This document shows, in pieces, positions 32,574 to 42,638 of a DNA stretch of 54,042 nt (position 1 is its first letter; each line of letters opens with the position of its first letter). Below the pieces are notes generated by a model, which was given only the letters and a program-made list of their open reading frames with translations, was not told the origin of the DNA and ran no database searches. The stretch is from an uncultured Desulfuromonadales bacterium. GTDB taxonomy: Bacteria; Desulfobacterota; Desulfuromonadia; Geobacterales; CAIOGM01. The position numbers and the translations under genes were made by a program. Location: the NCBI GenBank assembly GCA_903929485.1, contig CAIYUY010000173.1, positions 1-54,042 on the forward strand, in the 5' to 3' direction.

Positions 32574-35384
32574 TTAGTTGTGGGCCAGTTTCTGCGCCTC
32601 GGTGGCGGTGGCCTGAAACAGATTCGCCGTCTCGAATATCAGGTTGAGGGTGCCCCGATACCCCACCCAAACCTTCTGATGTGCGCCCAGGCGGTCGAAG
32701 ACCGGGAGGCCGGTCCGGAGGTGCGCCTTTATCCCCAGTTTGGCCGCCGCCTGGCGGCCGTTGGAATTGGCCACAATGAGGTCCGCCCCAATGGCCGCCG
32801 TCTCCAGGTCCTCCAGATCTCCCACGAAGAGATTGCCTGCGGGGATTACGTCCAACCCTCGGGTCCGGGTGGCGGAGATGGCCGACTGGATCTCGCACCC
32901 CATCCCCGCCAGGAAGCGGCCCATTCCCTTCAGGTGATCCGCTTCCAGAGCCAGGGCCACCTTCTTGTTGCCGAACTGGTAGTGGCTGTCAACCATGGCG
33001 TCCATGAGCCGACTCCGCCACCGACGGTGCTTTTCCGGGATCGCCCTCCCCGAGATGGCTGCAAGGGTTTCCATGAAGAGGTCGGTCTCCCTGATTCCGG
33101 TCAGTGAGGTGAAACCATGAACCGGCATGCCGAATCTTTCCGTCATGATCCCTCCTGCCTTGGCCAGTGAATCACCCAGATAGAGTGTGGCAATGCTTCG
33201 TCCCGCTTTCCGGATCTCTTCCACCGTGATGCCGCCGGTGGAGAGGGGGGAGACCACCTCGTCGATATGCCCGTCCATGGCGTTGGCAATGTTGGGAATG
33301 GTAAGAACCGTCAGCCCGAAGGATTGAATGATTTCCGTCATCTCCTCCACGTCCGCCGGTGTCAGATGGGCGCCGGGGAGGAAGTTGACTTGGCCGGGAA
33401 TGATCCATTCCCCCTCACCCCAACCCTCTCCCACCAGGGGAGAGGGGGTGGGGATGGTGGCGACGATGGCCTCCACCGCCGCCGCGTATCCTTCCTGGAG
33501 CGACCCGCAGTAATCCGGGGTGGCGGCGTGAATGACGGGAATATGATCATACTCCGGGTTCTCCCGCCGGAAGTGAACGATGGCGCTCCTGACGTCATCC
33601 CCCATGGTCTCGGTAAGGCCGGAGGTCATGACCCCCACCACCGCGGGGTGGAACTTTTCCATGACCCTTTTCAACCCCTGTTTCAGGTTCTCCCATCCGC
33701 CGAAGATGGCGGTCTCCTCGCTCATGGCGGTGGAGTTAAGGGGGATGGACTCCTTGAAGTGGCGCGAGAGCTGGAGCCGGATGAAGGTGGAGCACCCCTG
33801 TGCCCCATGAAGGAGCCCCAGCATCTGGTCTATTCCCAGGTAGGCCAGAGTCGCCCCCAGGGCCGGAGAGTTTTTTTGGGGGTTTACCGTGGCTGCCTTT
33901 GCCTTGCCGTTGCCGTGGGGGGAACGAAGCGAATCGGCGGAGGGCATGGGGAGCGCCAGGAACGTTGCGCCATGCGCGGCGCTCATGGCCAGATCTGAAG
34001 CCAGCTCCACGGGAGATTTTTCCCAGGGCGCCGGTCCGTTGAGGGTCGGCCAGATGGGGTTATTCACCGTCATGTCCAGCTGCTGGGCAAAGGTCACCAT
34101 CCCCTCGTACCCAGCGTAGGGGTGTGATCTCCCATGGTTGATATCCAGAAATGGGGTCTTGGTCTTCAGCGCCAGGAACTTGGTCTTTCCTCCCGCCACG
34201 ATAAGGTCAGGCATCTTTTCGGCCATGACCGCCAGGAGTCCCGCTGTGGAGGTATCTTCGATGATTTTGGCGTCCTGGTGCATCAGCCCTTTCATCCGGT
34301 AGAAATCTTCCAGGGTAGAGTTCTGGGTTCCGGCGGCCAGGATTTCCACTCCCAGTTCCCGCAGGGCGTTAACCATGGACCAGGTCTTGACACCTCCGGT
34401 GAAGAGGACCGCTTTTTTCCCTTCCAGTCGCTCCCGGTAGGGGGCCAGTCGCTGGCGGCATTTCTCCTCTTCTTCTTCCAGGAGTCGCTCCACCCGCTCC
34501 TGCATGGTCCGTTTTTCCAGGCCGTTCACCGCATCATCCAGGGCGATGGCTATGTCCCGCAGCGCCTTGGCGGTGTCGGTCATGCCGTAGAAAGATTCCT
34601 CCAGATACGGCATGCCGTAGGTTTTCTGCATCTTCTTGGCCAGGTTGGTGAGGCTCTTGGAGCAGATGATGATGTTCAGTTTTGCCCGGTGGGCATAGCG
34701 AAGTTCCTCGAACTTGGCGTCGCCGGAGAAGCAGGAGAGAATCTGAATTCCCAGTCTATGGAAGAGCGGGAGCATCCCCCAGAGATCGCCGGCGATGTTG
34801 TATTCGCCGATGAGGTTAATGGGGTATTCTCCCAGGGTCGGAGGCTCGGTGGTTCCGATGACATACTTGAAGAGGATCTCTCCGGCCAGCCGGTTGCCGA
34901 TGTTCTTGTCGCCGATGAAGCCGGGGGTGTTCACCGGGATGATGGGAAACGGGACTTTTTCCTGGGCCGCCGTGCAGACCGCCTCCACGTCGTCGCCGGT
35001 CATGGCGGTGACGCAGGTGGCGTAGACGAACATTCCCTTGGCTTCGCCGGCGTAGCGGTCCGCCAGATCCAGGATCGCCCGGTAGAGTTTCTTTTCGCCG
35101 CCGAATATCACGTCATTTTCCAGCATCTCGGTGGTGAAACCGCGGCGGTAAAGTTGTGAGTCCGAGGAGCGGGCCCCCCGATTGTCCCAGGAGTTGCCGG
35201 CGCAGGCGATGGGGCCATGCACCAGATGGATCACGTCAGTGACCGGCATCAGGACTACCCGGGCGCCGTCATAGGCGCAGCTCCGTTCCGCCCCTTCGCC
35301 CGGCTCCGATTTCTTGCAGAATTTCGGCGCCCCCTTGTCGTTGGTGTCGCAGTCGGTGACATCGTAGTAATCCGGTTTAGCCAT
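32574..35384 (-). CDS. nifEN: Fused FeMo-cofactor scaffold protein NifEN
   Basis: The 936-residue protein joins NifE (about 1-455) and NifN (about 470-936) in one chain. NifE signatures include CKKSEPGEGAERSCAYDGAR, HGPIACAGNSWDNRG, GDDVEAVC, GEYNIAGDLW and DINHGRSHPYAGYEGM. NifN signatures include LGIDQMLGLLHGAQGCSTF, the metal Cys region and FDRLGAHQKVWVGYRG. NifEN converts NifB-co to FeMo-co with Mo and homocitrate. The fusion is known in Geobacter. A repeat element is inserted in frame near residue 655 (PTPSPLVGEGWGEGEW). The RBS is GAGGTGAC. Confidence 0.95.
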   Translation of the reverse strand: MAKPDYYDVTDCDTNDKGAPKFCKKSEPGEGAERSCAYDGARVVLMPVTDVIHLVHGPIACAGNSWDNRGARSSDSQLYRRGFTTEMLENDVIFGGEKKLYRAILDLADRYAGEAKGMFVYATCVTAMTGDDVEAVCTAAQEKVPFPIIPVNTPGFIGDKNIGNRLAGEILFKYVIGTTEPPTLGEYPINLIGEYNIAGDLWGMLPLFHRLGIQILSCFSGDAKFEELRYAHRAKLNIIICSKSLTNLAKKMQKTYGMPYLEESFYGMTDTAKALRDIAIALDDAVNGLEKRTMQERVERLLEEEEEKCRQRLAPYRERLEGKKAVLFTGGVKTWSMVNALRELGVEILAAGTQNSTLEDFYRMKGLMHQDAKIIEDTSTAGLLAVMAEKMPDLIVAGGKTKFLALKTKTPFLDINHGRSHPYAGYEGMVTFAQQLDMTVNNPIWPTLNGPAPWEKSPVELASDLAMSAAHGATFLALPMPSADSLRSPHGNGKAKAATVNPQKNSPALGATLAYLGIDQMLGLLHGAQGCSTFIRLQLSRHFKESIPLNSTAMSEETAIFGGWENLKQGLKRVMEKFHPAVVGVMTSGLTETMGDDVRSAIVHFRRENPEYDHIPVIHAATPDYCGSLQEGYAAAVEAIVATIPTPSPLVGEGWGEGEWIIPGQVNFLPGAHLTPADVEEMTEIIQSFGLTVLTIPNIANAMDGHIDEVVSPLSTGGITVEEIRKAGRSIATLYLGDSLAKAGGIMTERFGMPVHGFTSLTGIRETDLFMETLAAISGRAIPEKHRRWRSRLMDAMVDSHYQFGNKKVALALEADHLKGMGRFLAGMGCEIQSAISATRTRGLDVIPAGNLFVGDLEDLETAAIGADLIVANSNGRQAAAKLGIKAHLRTGLPVFDRLGAHQKVWVGYRGTLNLIFETANLFQATATEAQKLAHN
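33406..33456. repeat. Palindromic repeat inserted in frame in nifEN
   Basis: CCCCTCACCCCAACCCTCTC and GGGGAGAGGGGGTGGGG form an imperfect palindrome. The minus strand translates to PTPSPLVGEGWGEGEW, a repeat-encoded peptide of the kind made by a widespread small bacterial repeat. Reading frame is kept. Confidence 0.75.
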
Positions 35385-35418
35385 AAAGTCACCTCGGGTT
35401 TACATGAGCGTGATGATT

Positions 35419-35459
35419 AAAAAAGCGCCGACCAGCATGAATTGATGCAGGTCGGCGTC
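35419..35459 (-). terminator. Attenuator-like terminator in the nifEN leader
   Basis: On the minus strand CGCCGACC-T-GCAT pairs with ATGC-T-GGTCGGCG around CAATTC, followed by CTTTTTT. It stands between the promoter and the nifEN start codon, so it must be bypassed for expression. Confidence 0.9.
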
Positions 35460-35467
35460 TTTGCCGA
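35452..35467 (-). promoter_or_regulatory. Candidate ANTAR hairpin overlapping the nifEN terminator
   Basis: On the minus strand TCGGC-AAAGAC-GCCGA is a perfect 5-bp stem with a six-base loop that has A1 and G4. Its 3' arm is also the 5' arm of the terminator, so the two folds exclude each other. A weaker upstream hairpin (GGAT-GACAACCA-ATCC) could be the first half of the pair. Confidence 0.65.
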
Positions 35468-35507
35468 TACTCTTTGTTGGGATTGGTTGTCATCCTGATA
35501 ACTTCTT

Positions 35508-35523
35508 AGCACAACCCGTGCCA
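35508..35523 (-). promoter_or_regulatory. Sigma-54 promoter of nifEN
   Basis: The minus strand reads TGGCACGGGTTGTGCT, with GG, ten bases, GC. The predicted start at about 35497 gives a leader of about 113 bases. Confidence 0.75.
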
Positions 35524-35740
35524 ATAGCAGATATGCTTGTTTTTCGGTATGTTATCGTAGTCATCTTCCGTATTTGGCTTAAAGTTGAGGTCTTGATGCC
35601 TAAAATTAGGGCAATTACGCTGCCGTGAGGCGATGATATGGGTTCCAGGGTAGCTGTCGCTATTTCCATTGACAGCGCCGACAATATTTCATATGTTTCA
35701 TTTTTGTGTCGTTGCTATCCCGAGCATAAAATACGACCGG

Positions 35741-37405
35741 ATGGACTCTCCCCCCATGAGCAGTAATCGTGAAAAAAGCTCAAAATTCGGAGCTATCTTC
35801 GTTGTCGATAAAAAAATAACCCGTATCAAGCTCTTTTACGGTGTCGCCTTCTCCCTGATTGCGCTGACGCTTATCTCGTCATCCCTGTTGGTTCAGCGGA
35901 TCGCATCGAATAACAGCAGTGATTCGCGACGGATCAATATTGCCGGCCGCCAGCGGATGCTGAGTCAGCGTCTGGTCAAATGTGTTCTGGCTCTCCACTA
36001 TTTCCCCTCGCCGGCGGAGCAAAAGCCGTACCTGAATGAAATAGAGTCATCGTTGCGGTCATGGCGGAGGGCTCACCAGGGACTGCAGCGGGGTGACGAG
36101 GGATTGGGGCTCCCCCGTCAGACAACATCGCCGGAGCTCCTGGCGTATTTCAAGGAAATGGCCCCCTCTCATGATGCCATGGTTGCCGCGTTGGCGTTTT
36201 TGCTGAGGAGGAGTCAGGAGTCGGGAGTCGACCCGGCCCTTGTCCGGCGGACGGCGGCAACTCTTTTGGCCAACGAAGCCGGCTTTCTTCTCCTCATGGA
36301 CAAGATAACCTTTCGGATGGACAGCGAAGCCAAGCAACGGGTTACCTCCCTCCGGACCATGGAGGTGGTGATTCTTCTTGTCGGGCTCTCCCTGCTGGCG
36401 TTGGAGTTTCTCCTGGTGTTCCGTCCTTCGGTGCTCCATCTGGCCAAGATGATGAATGCCGTCACGCAACAGTCGGTACTGTTGCAGCAGGAAATCCATG
36501 AGCGGCGCAAGGTGGAAAAATTGCTCCAGGAGGAGCAGGAGCAGCTTGAAGGGAGAGTAAGGGAAGAGGTCACCAAGAACCGGGAAAAGGATCTGATGCT
36601 TATCCAGAACGACAAGATGGCTTCCCTGGGACAGGTTGCTGCCGGTGTCGCTCATGAAATAAATAATCCCATGGGGTACATAGCCGGTAATCTGTCCGTA
36701 TTAACCAGCTATTTTGAACAGGTGGTTCGTTACGACCGGATCATTCAGGAGGAGTGCCTCCCTGCGTTGTCGCTCTCCCTGCGCCGTATGGTTGAGCAAG
36801 ACAGAGATACTCTGAAGATAGAGCAGATTCTGGCCGACGGCGCCGAGCTCATAAGCGAAACGCGGGAAGGAACGTCGCGAATTACGGACATAGTCCGGAA
36901 TTTGAGGAGTTTTTCTCGAATGGATCAACCGGAGAGGGAACCGGTACAGCTTCATAACTGTCTGGAAAGCGCTCTTATTATCGTTCATAATGAATTGAAA
37001 TATGTCGCCACCGCTATCCGGAAAGAGTACCGGGAGACGCCGGCGCTCCTCTGTCATCCCGGCCAGTTGAGTCAGGTCTTTCTGAATCTGCTGGTGAATG
37101 CCGGCCACGCCATCGCCCCTGCCGGCGAGATTATTCTCCGTTGCTGGTGCGACGCAGATTCTGTTTATGCCTCGGTGAGCGATACGGGGAGTGGTATTCC
37201 GGACGAGATTAAAGAACGCATCATGGAGCCTTTTTTTACGACAAAGGAAGCCGGCAAGGGAACCGGGCTGGGGCTCAGCATCTCCCATGATATCGTGAAG
37301 CTCCACCATGGCGCCCTGCTCATGGAAAGCGTCGTGGGGCGAGGCACAACCTTTACGGTAAAACTTCCGCGTACCCTTGAGTGGCTGGGAAGCGGTTCCT
37401 CCTGA
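35741..37405 (+). CDS. Sensor histidine kinase with NIT/PilJ-type domain, within the nif region
   Basis: The 554-residue membrane kinase has one helix near the start (FYGVAFSLIALTLISSSLL). It is followed by a PilJ/NarX-type sensor with the motif RRINIAGRQRMLSQR, a second helix (VVILLVGLSLLALEFLL), a coiled coil, HisKA with VAAGVAHEINNPMGY, and HATPase (NLLVNAGHAI, DTGSGIPDEI, GKGTGLGLSIS). In NarX-like proteins this sensor binds nitrate or nitrite. It sits between nifK and nifEN on the opposite strand and has no receiver of its own, so the ANTAR regulator at 41678 is a likely partner. The start could be ATG 35756. Confidence 0.8.
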   Translation: MDSPPMSSNREKSSKFGAIFVVDKKITRIKLFYGVAFSLIALTLISSSLLVQRIASNNSSDSRRINIAGRQRMLSQRLVKCVLALHYFPSPAEQKPYLNEIESSLRSWRRAHQGLQRGDEGLGLPRQTTSPELLAYFKEMAPSHDAMVAALAFLLRRSQESGVDPALVRRTAATLLANEAGFLLLMDKITFRMDSEAKQRVTSLRTMEVVILLVGLSLLALEFLLVFRPSVLHLAKMMNAVTQQSVLLQQEIHERRKVEKLLQEEQEQLEGRVREEVTKNREKDLMLIQNDKMASLGQVAAGVAHEINNPMGYIAGNLSVLTSYFEQVVRYDRIIQEECLPALSLSLRRMVEQDRDTLKIEQILADGAELISETREGTSRITDIVRNLRSFSRMDQPEREPVQLHNCLESALIIVHNELKYVATAIRKEYRETPALLCHPGQLSQVFLNLLVNAGHAIAPAGEIILRCWCDADSVYASVSDTGSGIPDEIKERIMEPFFTTKEAGKGTGLGLSISHDIVKLHHGALLMESVVGRGTTFTVKLPRTLEWLGSGSS

Positions 37406-37409
37406 CCGT

Positions 37410-37444
37410 AAAAAAAGGGCGACCCCGTGTGGGGCCGCCCTTTT
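37410..37444. terminator. Bidirectional terminator between the kinase and nifK
   Basis: AAAAAAAGGGCG-A-CCCC pairs with GGGG-C-CGCCCTTTT around GTGT. It serves the converging kinase gene (plus) and nifK (minus). Confidence 0.85.
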
Positions 37445-37468
37445 CACCTTTCACCTCTCACCTTTTTC

Positions 37469-38932
37469 TTACCGCATCATCTCGAAATAGCGATCCTCGC
37501 AGGTATCATCCTTGATGTCGATGAACTTGTTGGCTATTTCGGTAATCATGTTGAGGGCGCCCTGATACCCCACCAGGGGGTAGCGGTGTTTGTTCACCCG
37601 GTCGAAGATGGGGAAACCGAAGCGGAACAGCGGAATCCTTGCGTCACGGGCCGCGAACTTGCCGTGGGTGTCGCCGATCATGGCGTCCACCGGTTCCGTC
37701 ATGAGGAGGCTCCGCATATGCCAGAGATCCTTGCTCATGTAGATCTTGCACCCCGCGCCGTACAGCGAGCCGTCCAGCAGCGCCTGCATCTCTTTCTCAA
37801 ACTTCTTGCTCCCCTTGCTGCAGAGGATATGGTAGGGGATTCCCCCCATCTCCAGCAGGAAGGAGACATACCCCAAAAGGTAGTCCGGGTCGCCGTACAG
37901 GGCGAACTTTTTGCCGTGGATGTACTGGTGGGCGTCGGTCATGGCGTCCACGGCCCTGCCACGATCGGCCTTCAGCGACGCCGGGACCGGCTTGCCGAAC
38001 AGTTCCGACAGTTTGAGGATGAATGCGTCGGTCTTGGCGATCCCCATGGGGATGGGAAGGGCGACGTGGGCGCCGGAGTAGGTTTCCTTGATCCAGGTGA
38101 AGGTCTTGGCCGTGGCGTAGGGGCCCAGGGTTATGGTCGCCTTGCCGTTTACGGAGTCGGCCGCGTCTTCCAGCTTGGTGCCGCCGGGGTAGATCTTGTA
38201 GGTTCCGTCCAGGGGGGAATCGAAGGATTCGGAGATGTCGGCCAGGAAGGTGGTGGGGATGCCGAACTCCTTGAGAATCTTCGTGTACTCCCGGTAGTTG
38301 CCGGTATTGAAGTCGCAGCCGGCGATGAGGTTCAGTTTACCGGTGCAGCGCCCTTCGATCTGTTTTCCCTCGGTGAGGTACTTGAGAATGCTCCCCAACA
38401 TGGCGTCATAGCCATGGATGTGCGACCCGGTGAAGCTGGGGGTATTGGCGTAGGGGGTGGGGAAATCTTCCGGCACGACCCCTTTTTTCTTGGCGTTCCT
38501 GATGAAAGCGGTGAGGTCGTCGCCGATGACCTCGGGCATGCAGGAGGTAAAGACCGCTATCATCTTTGGTTTGTACAGGGCAAGGGCGTTTTCCAGCCCT
38601 TCGTGCAGGTTGTTCTGGCCGCCGAACACGGCGCCATCCTCGGTCATGGAGTCGGAGACGGCGGGCGCCGGCTCGCGGAAATGACGGTTGAGGGTGGAGC
38701 GGTAGTAGGAAGCGCATCCCTGGGAGCCGTGGACAAAGGGGAGGGTTCCCTCGAAACCATGGGCCGCCATCTGGGCTCCCAGCGGCTGGCAGGCGTGGGG
38801 GGGGTTAATGACCAGGGCCTGACGGGCAAAGTTCTTTTCCTTGTACTCTTCGCTATTGATCCAGGCCGATACCCGCTCAATTTCCTCCATGGGGGTCTCG
38901 GTAACGTAGTTTACGGCAGCTTCTGCGCTCAT
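37469..38932 (-). CDS. nifK: Nitrogenase MoFe protein beta chain
   Basis: The 487-residue subunit shares the P-cluster with NifD. Its three cysteine ligands are seen in INPPHACQPLGAQ, HGSQGCASYYR and FTSCMPEVIGDDL. Further conserved parts are FVHGSQG, GYDAMLGS and the end HRYPLVGYQGALNMITEIAN. ATG 38932 follows GGAGAACTACC; an earlier in-frame start has no RBS. It follows nifD with a gap of 145 bases filled by a repeat. Confidence 0.97.
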   Translation of the reverse strand: MSAEAAVNYVTETPMEEIERVSAWINSEEYKEKNFARQALVINPPHACQPLGAQMAAHGFEGTLPFVHGSQGCASYYRSTLNRHFREPAPAVSDSMTEDGAVFGGQNNLHEGLENALALYKPKMIAVFTSCMPEVIGDDLTAFIRNAKKKGVVPEDFPTPYANTPSFTGSHIHGYDAMLGSILKYLTEGKQIEGRCTGKLNLIAGCDFNTGNYREYTKILKEFGIPTTFLADISESFDSPLDGTYKIYPGGTKLEDAADSVNGKATITLGPYATAKTFTWIKETYSGAHVALPIPMGIAKTDAFILKLSELFGKPVPASLKADRGRAVDAMTDAHQYIHGKKFALYGDPDYLLGYVSFLLEMGGIPYHILCSKGSKKFEKEMQALLDGSLYGAGCKIYMSKDLWHMRSLLMTEPVDAMIGDTHGKFAARDARIPLFRFGFPIFDRVNKHRYPLVGYQGALNMITEIANKFIDIKDDTCEDRYFEMMR

Positions 38933-39077
38933 GGTAGTTCTCCTTTCAGCCGGCAACCAATCCGTCGCACGACCGGAAAAAATTCGTTTCACCACGGAGA
39001 CAGTGAGACAGGGAGAAAGACGAAACAGTTCAGATCAGGTTTTCTCCGTGACTCCGTGTCTCCGTGGTGAAGAAGGT
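38933..39077. repeat. 'CCACGGAGACA' inverted repeat between nifD and nifK
   Basis: TTCACCACGGAGACAGTGAG (38988-39007) faces TCCGTGTCTCCGTGGTGAAG (39053-39072), forming a stem of about 18 pairs around a 45-base loop. No gene. Confidence 0.75.
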
Positions 39078-40523
39078 TTAGAATGGCGATTTGACCAGAC
39101 CCCAGGTGGGGCTGTTCACCGCCATGTCGATGTCCCGGGCAAAGATGGAGAACCCCTGGTAACCATGGTAAGGGCCGGAGTAATCCCAACTGTGCATCTG
39201 CCGGAAGGGAATTCCCATCTTCTGGAAGACGTACTTTTCCTTGATACCGCTGCCGATGAGGTCGGGCTTCATGGCGTGGACGAACTGTTCAAATTCGAAC
39301 TCGGAAGGGTCATCATAGACCACCGTGGCTTCGGGCATCTCCGGCTGGGTCCGCTCGTAGTCGTCGCCATGGGCGAATTCGTACCCGGAGCCGACGCAGA
39401 CCATCCCCAGATCCTCGTAGGCGCCGATGGTGTGACGGGGACGAAGCCCACCCACCAGAAGCATCACCTTCTTGCCGTCCAGACGCGGCTTGTATTCGTC
39501 AACGATGGCCTGCATGATCGGGTCGTATTTGGCGATGACCCGCTCCACGTTCTCCTTGATGGTGTCGTCAAACCGCTCTGCTATCTGGCGAAGACTTTCC
39601 CGGATCTTGGTGGGGCCGAAGAAGTTGAACTCCAGCCAGGGGATGCCGTACTTCTCTTCCATGACTTTGCACATGTAGTTCATGGAGCGGTAGCAGTGGA
39701 TCAGGTTCAGTTTCACCGTATGGGTCGCCGCGATCTTCTCCAGTTCTCCATCGCCGGTCCAGACCGACTTGACGTTGAGGCCGATCTCTTCCAGGAGCGC
39801 CTTGGCGCTCCAGACATCGCCGCCGATGTTGTAATCCCCGATGAGGGAGATGTCGTAGGGAGACGACGGCTCGGCGAATTCCCGGGTGCCGATGATGTAG
39901 TCACGGATGGTGTCGTTGGAGATATGATGTCCCAGCGACTGGGAAACCCCCCGGAACCCTTCGCAGTTGCAGGGGATGACCGGTATATCAAGATCCTTGG
40001 CGGCCTGCTTGGCCACGGAGTTGATGTCATCGCCGATGAGCCCCACGGGGCATTCGGAGAGGACCGAGATCCCCTTGGCCAGGGGGAAAAGCTCATGGGC
40101 TTCAGCAAGGAGTGTCTTCAGCTTCTTGTCGCCGCCGTAGACAATATCTTTTTCCTGGAAGTCAGAGGTAAACTGCATGCCGAACTGGTTGACCCCGTTG
40201 ATGCCGCTCATCAGGTTGCGGCGGGTTCCCCAGGAGTACCAGCCGCATCCCACCGGGCCGTGGGAAACATGAACCATGTCGCGGATGGGGCCCCAGACGA
40301 CCCCTTTGGCGCCGGCATAGGCGCAGCCCCGGGCGCTCATGACACCGGGAACCGTCTTCCGGTTGGACTTGACGCAGGTGGATCCGCTGGTGGGATCATT
40401 GGGGGCCAGATGTGGCGCCCTTTTTTTGCGCGCTTTCTCGGGATAGACATCAAGGGCCTTGTCGATGACCGCCTGGGTGAATTCCTTGGTGATCCCTTCT
40501 ATCTTTTTATTGGAATGGGACAT
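39078..40523 (-). CDS. nifD: Nitrogenase MoFe protein alpha chain
   Basis: The 481-residue subunit holds FeMo-co. Visible ligands are the Cys in [13 protein letters not shown] and the His in [21 protein letters not shown]-cluster cysteines lie in [24 protein letters not shown] and [12 protein letters not shown]. The residues around them match Mo- rather than V- or Fe-only enzymes, and no vnfG/anfG is present. It starts 16 bases after nifH, behind AAAAGGAGATTATC. Confidence 0.97.
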   Translation of the reverse strand: MSHSNKKIEGITKEFTQAVIDKALDVYPEKARKKRAPHLAPNDPTSGSTCVKSNRKTVPGVMSARGCAYAGAKGVVWGPIRDMVHVSHGPVGCGWYSWGTRRNLMSGINGVNQFGMQFTSDFQEKDIVYGGDKKLKTLLAEAHELFPLAKGISVLSECPVGLIGDDINSVAKQAAKDLDIPVIPCNCEGFRGVSQSLGHHISNDTIRDYIIGTREFAEPSSPYDISLIGDYNIGGDVWSAKALLEEIGLNVKSVWTGDGELEKIAATHTVKLNLIHCYRSMNYMCKVMEEKYGIPWLEFNFFGPTKIRESLRQIAERFDDTIKENVERVIAKYDPIMQAIVDEYKPRLDGKKVMLLVGGLRPRHTIGAYEDLGMVCVGSGYEFAHGDDYERTQPEMPEATVVYDDPSEFEFEQFVHAMKPDLIGSGIKEKYVFQKMGIPFRQMHSWDYSGPYHGYQGFSIFARDIDMAVNSPTWGLVKSPF

Positions 40524-40539
40524 GATAATCTCCTTTTCA

Positions 40540-41551
<1,012 letters not shown>

Positions 41552-41583
41552 AATTTTTGTTGTACTGCTGCTGATTTCTCTTT

Positions 41584-41599
41584 TGCATTCGTCGTGCCA
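41584..41599 (-). promoter_or_regulatory. Sigma-54 promoter of nifHDK
   Basis: The minus strand reads TGGCACGACGAATGCA: GG, ten bases, GC, near-perfect consensus. The predicted start is near 41573. Confidence 0.85.
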
Positions 41600-41677
41600 A
41601 GTCGTAACTTGCTGATTTTTCGTTGTCCGGTTGTTTTGCAGTCGTTTGTCGGGAGAATGCTGCTGCTTTTTTAATCA

Positions 41678-42241
41678 TCATTCGGTCAGGATGACGGCAT
41701 CGGCGATCTGCTTCATGCTCTTGCGCTTATCCATTGCCAGTTTCTGCATCATCCGAAACGCTTCGGGCTCGGAGAGCTTGCGTGACCGCATGAGTATCCC
41801 CTTGGCCTTCTCAATAACTTTTCGGCTTTCGATGGTCTCTTTCAGATCCTCAACCTCTTCCTTCAGCGCATCAACCTCGTCGGCGTGGGAAAAAGCCAGT
41901 TCCATGGCCGGCAGGAGATCCTGATCCCGGAAAGGTTTGGTGAGCATGGCGGCAATGCCGTTCTCCTTGGCCCGCTGCACCGTTTCCGGGTCATAGCAGG
42001 CGGTGAGGAGAAGAATGGGGATCTTCAGCTTCTTCCGGATCTCCGCGGCAGCCGAGATCCCATCTTTTCCCGGCATGGAGACATCCAGGATTGCCAGGTC
42101 GGGAATTTTTTCCAGGCAGAGGGAGACCGCCGTAATACCGTCGGCGCATTCCAGAATTTCAGCAAAGCCCAGATCCTTCAGCTTATTTTTTAAGCTCTTC
42201 CGGAGGATCGGTTCGTCATCGGCAATCAGTACACTCTTCAT
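41678..42241 (-). CDS. ANTAR-domain response regulator (GnfR-like antiterminator)
   Basis: The 187-residue protein has a receiver domain (acidic pair in IADDEP, phosphorylatable Asp53 in LAILDVSMPGKDG, Lys in LTKPF) and a short coiled coil. The C-terminal ANTAR domain reads RKVIEKAKGILMRSRKLSEP, then EAFRMMQKLAMDKRKSMKQI. ANTAR proteins bind paired RNA hairpins with A1/G4 hexaloops and prevent termination. In Geobacter sulfurreducens an ANTAR regulator (GnfR) controls nif genes. Here the gene lies directly upstream of nifH, and such hairpins occur in three nif leaders of the window. AAGGCGGTG precedes the ATG. Confidence 0.9.
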   Translation of the reverse strand: MKSVLIADDEPILRKSLKNKLKDLGFAEILECADGITAVSLCLEKIPDLAILDVSMPGKDGISAAAEIRKKLKIPILLLTACYDPETVQRAKENGIAAMLTKPFRDQDLLPAMELAFSHADEVDALKEEVEDLKETIESRKVIEKAKGILMRSRKLSEPEAFRMMQKLAMDKRKSMKQIADAVILTE

Positions 42242-42430
42242 GAAATCACCGCCTTATGGGGTATTTTACGACTGGCGCCTTAAACATATGTTTGAACAAG
42301 CACGAAACGTTCCAAAATAACGGTTTGACAGCGGGAAATACAACGAAATTTTCCCAGTTGGTTATTATCCTCAACTGGTGATAGAATGAAAACGGCTATT
42401 AGGAACGCAAATGACTCATCGTTCAAGCAT
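42242..42430. other. Intergenic stretch, promoter region of divergent regulators
   Basis: No gene is visible. AT-rich sequence at 42280-42390 probably carries the promoter of the ANTAR gene; I cannot assign boxes with confidence. The MITE-like copy B follows. Confidence 0.4.
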
Positions 42431-42563
42431 GAAGCTCTAGCAAATTCCGTCATTGCCAGCGAAGCGAAGCAATCAAGTATCTCGCTAACATCATGAAACT
42501 ACAAAGATTGCTTTGTCGCTTGCTCCTTGCAATGACGTCTTGGGAGGGATTTGCGAGAGCATC
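42431..42563. repeat. MITE-like element, copy B
   Basis: This diverged copy of 24553-24687 has imperfect ends (GAAGCTCTAGCAAATTCC and GGGATTTGCGAGAGCATC) and the same two inverted GCGAAGCAATC cores. It lies 75 bases upstream of the kinase gene at 42639. Confidence 0.75.
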
Positions 42564-42638
42564 ACGCGTGACCAGGTTCAGGCGCCCCGGTTGGAGTTGT
42601 TTTATAAGGGGTACGTTACCAAGCCGTGGAGGGAAGCA

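Noticed and set aside
32574-35384. NifEN fusion as an assembly error or a novel fusion
   Set aside because: A fused nifEN is known in Geobacter, and the linker region reads smoothly in one frame; only the inserted repeat is unusual.
37427-39070. Plus-strand frame of 547 codons opposite nifK
   Set aside because: It is a shadow of a highly conserved gene; high GC third positions keep it open.
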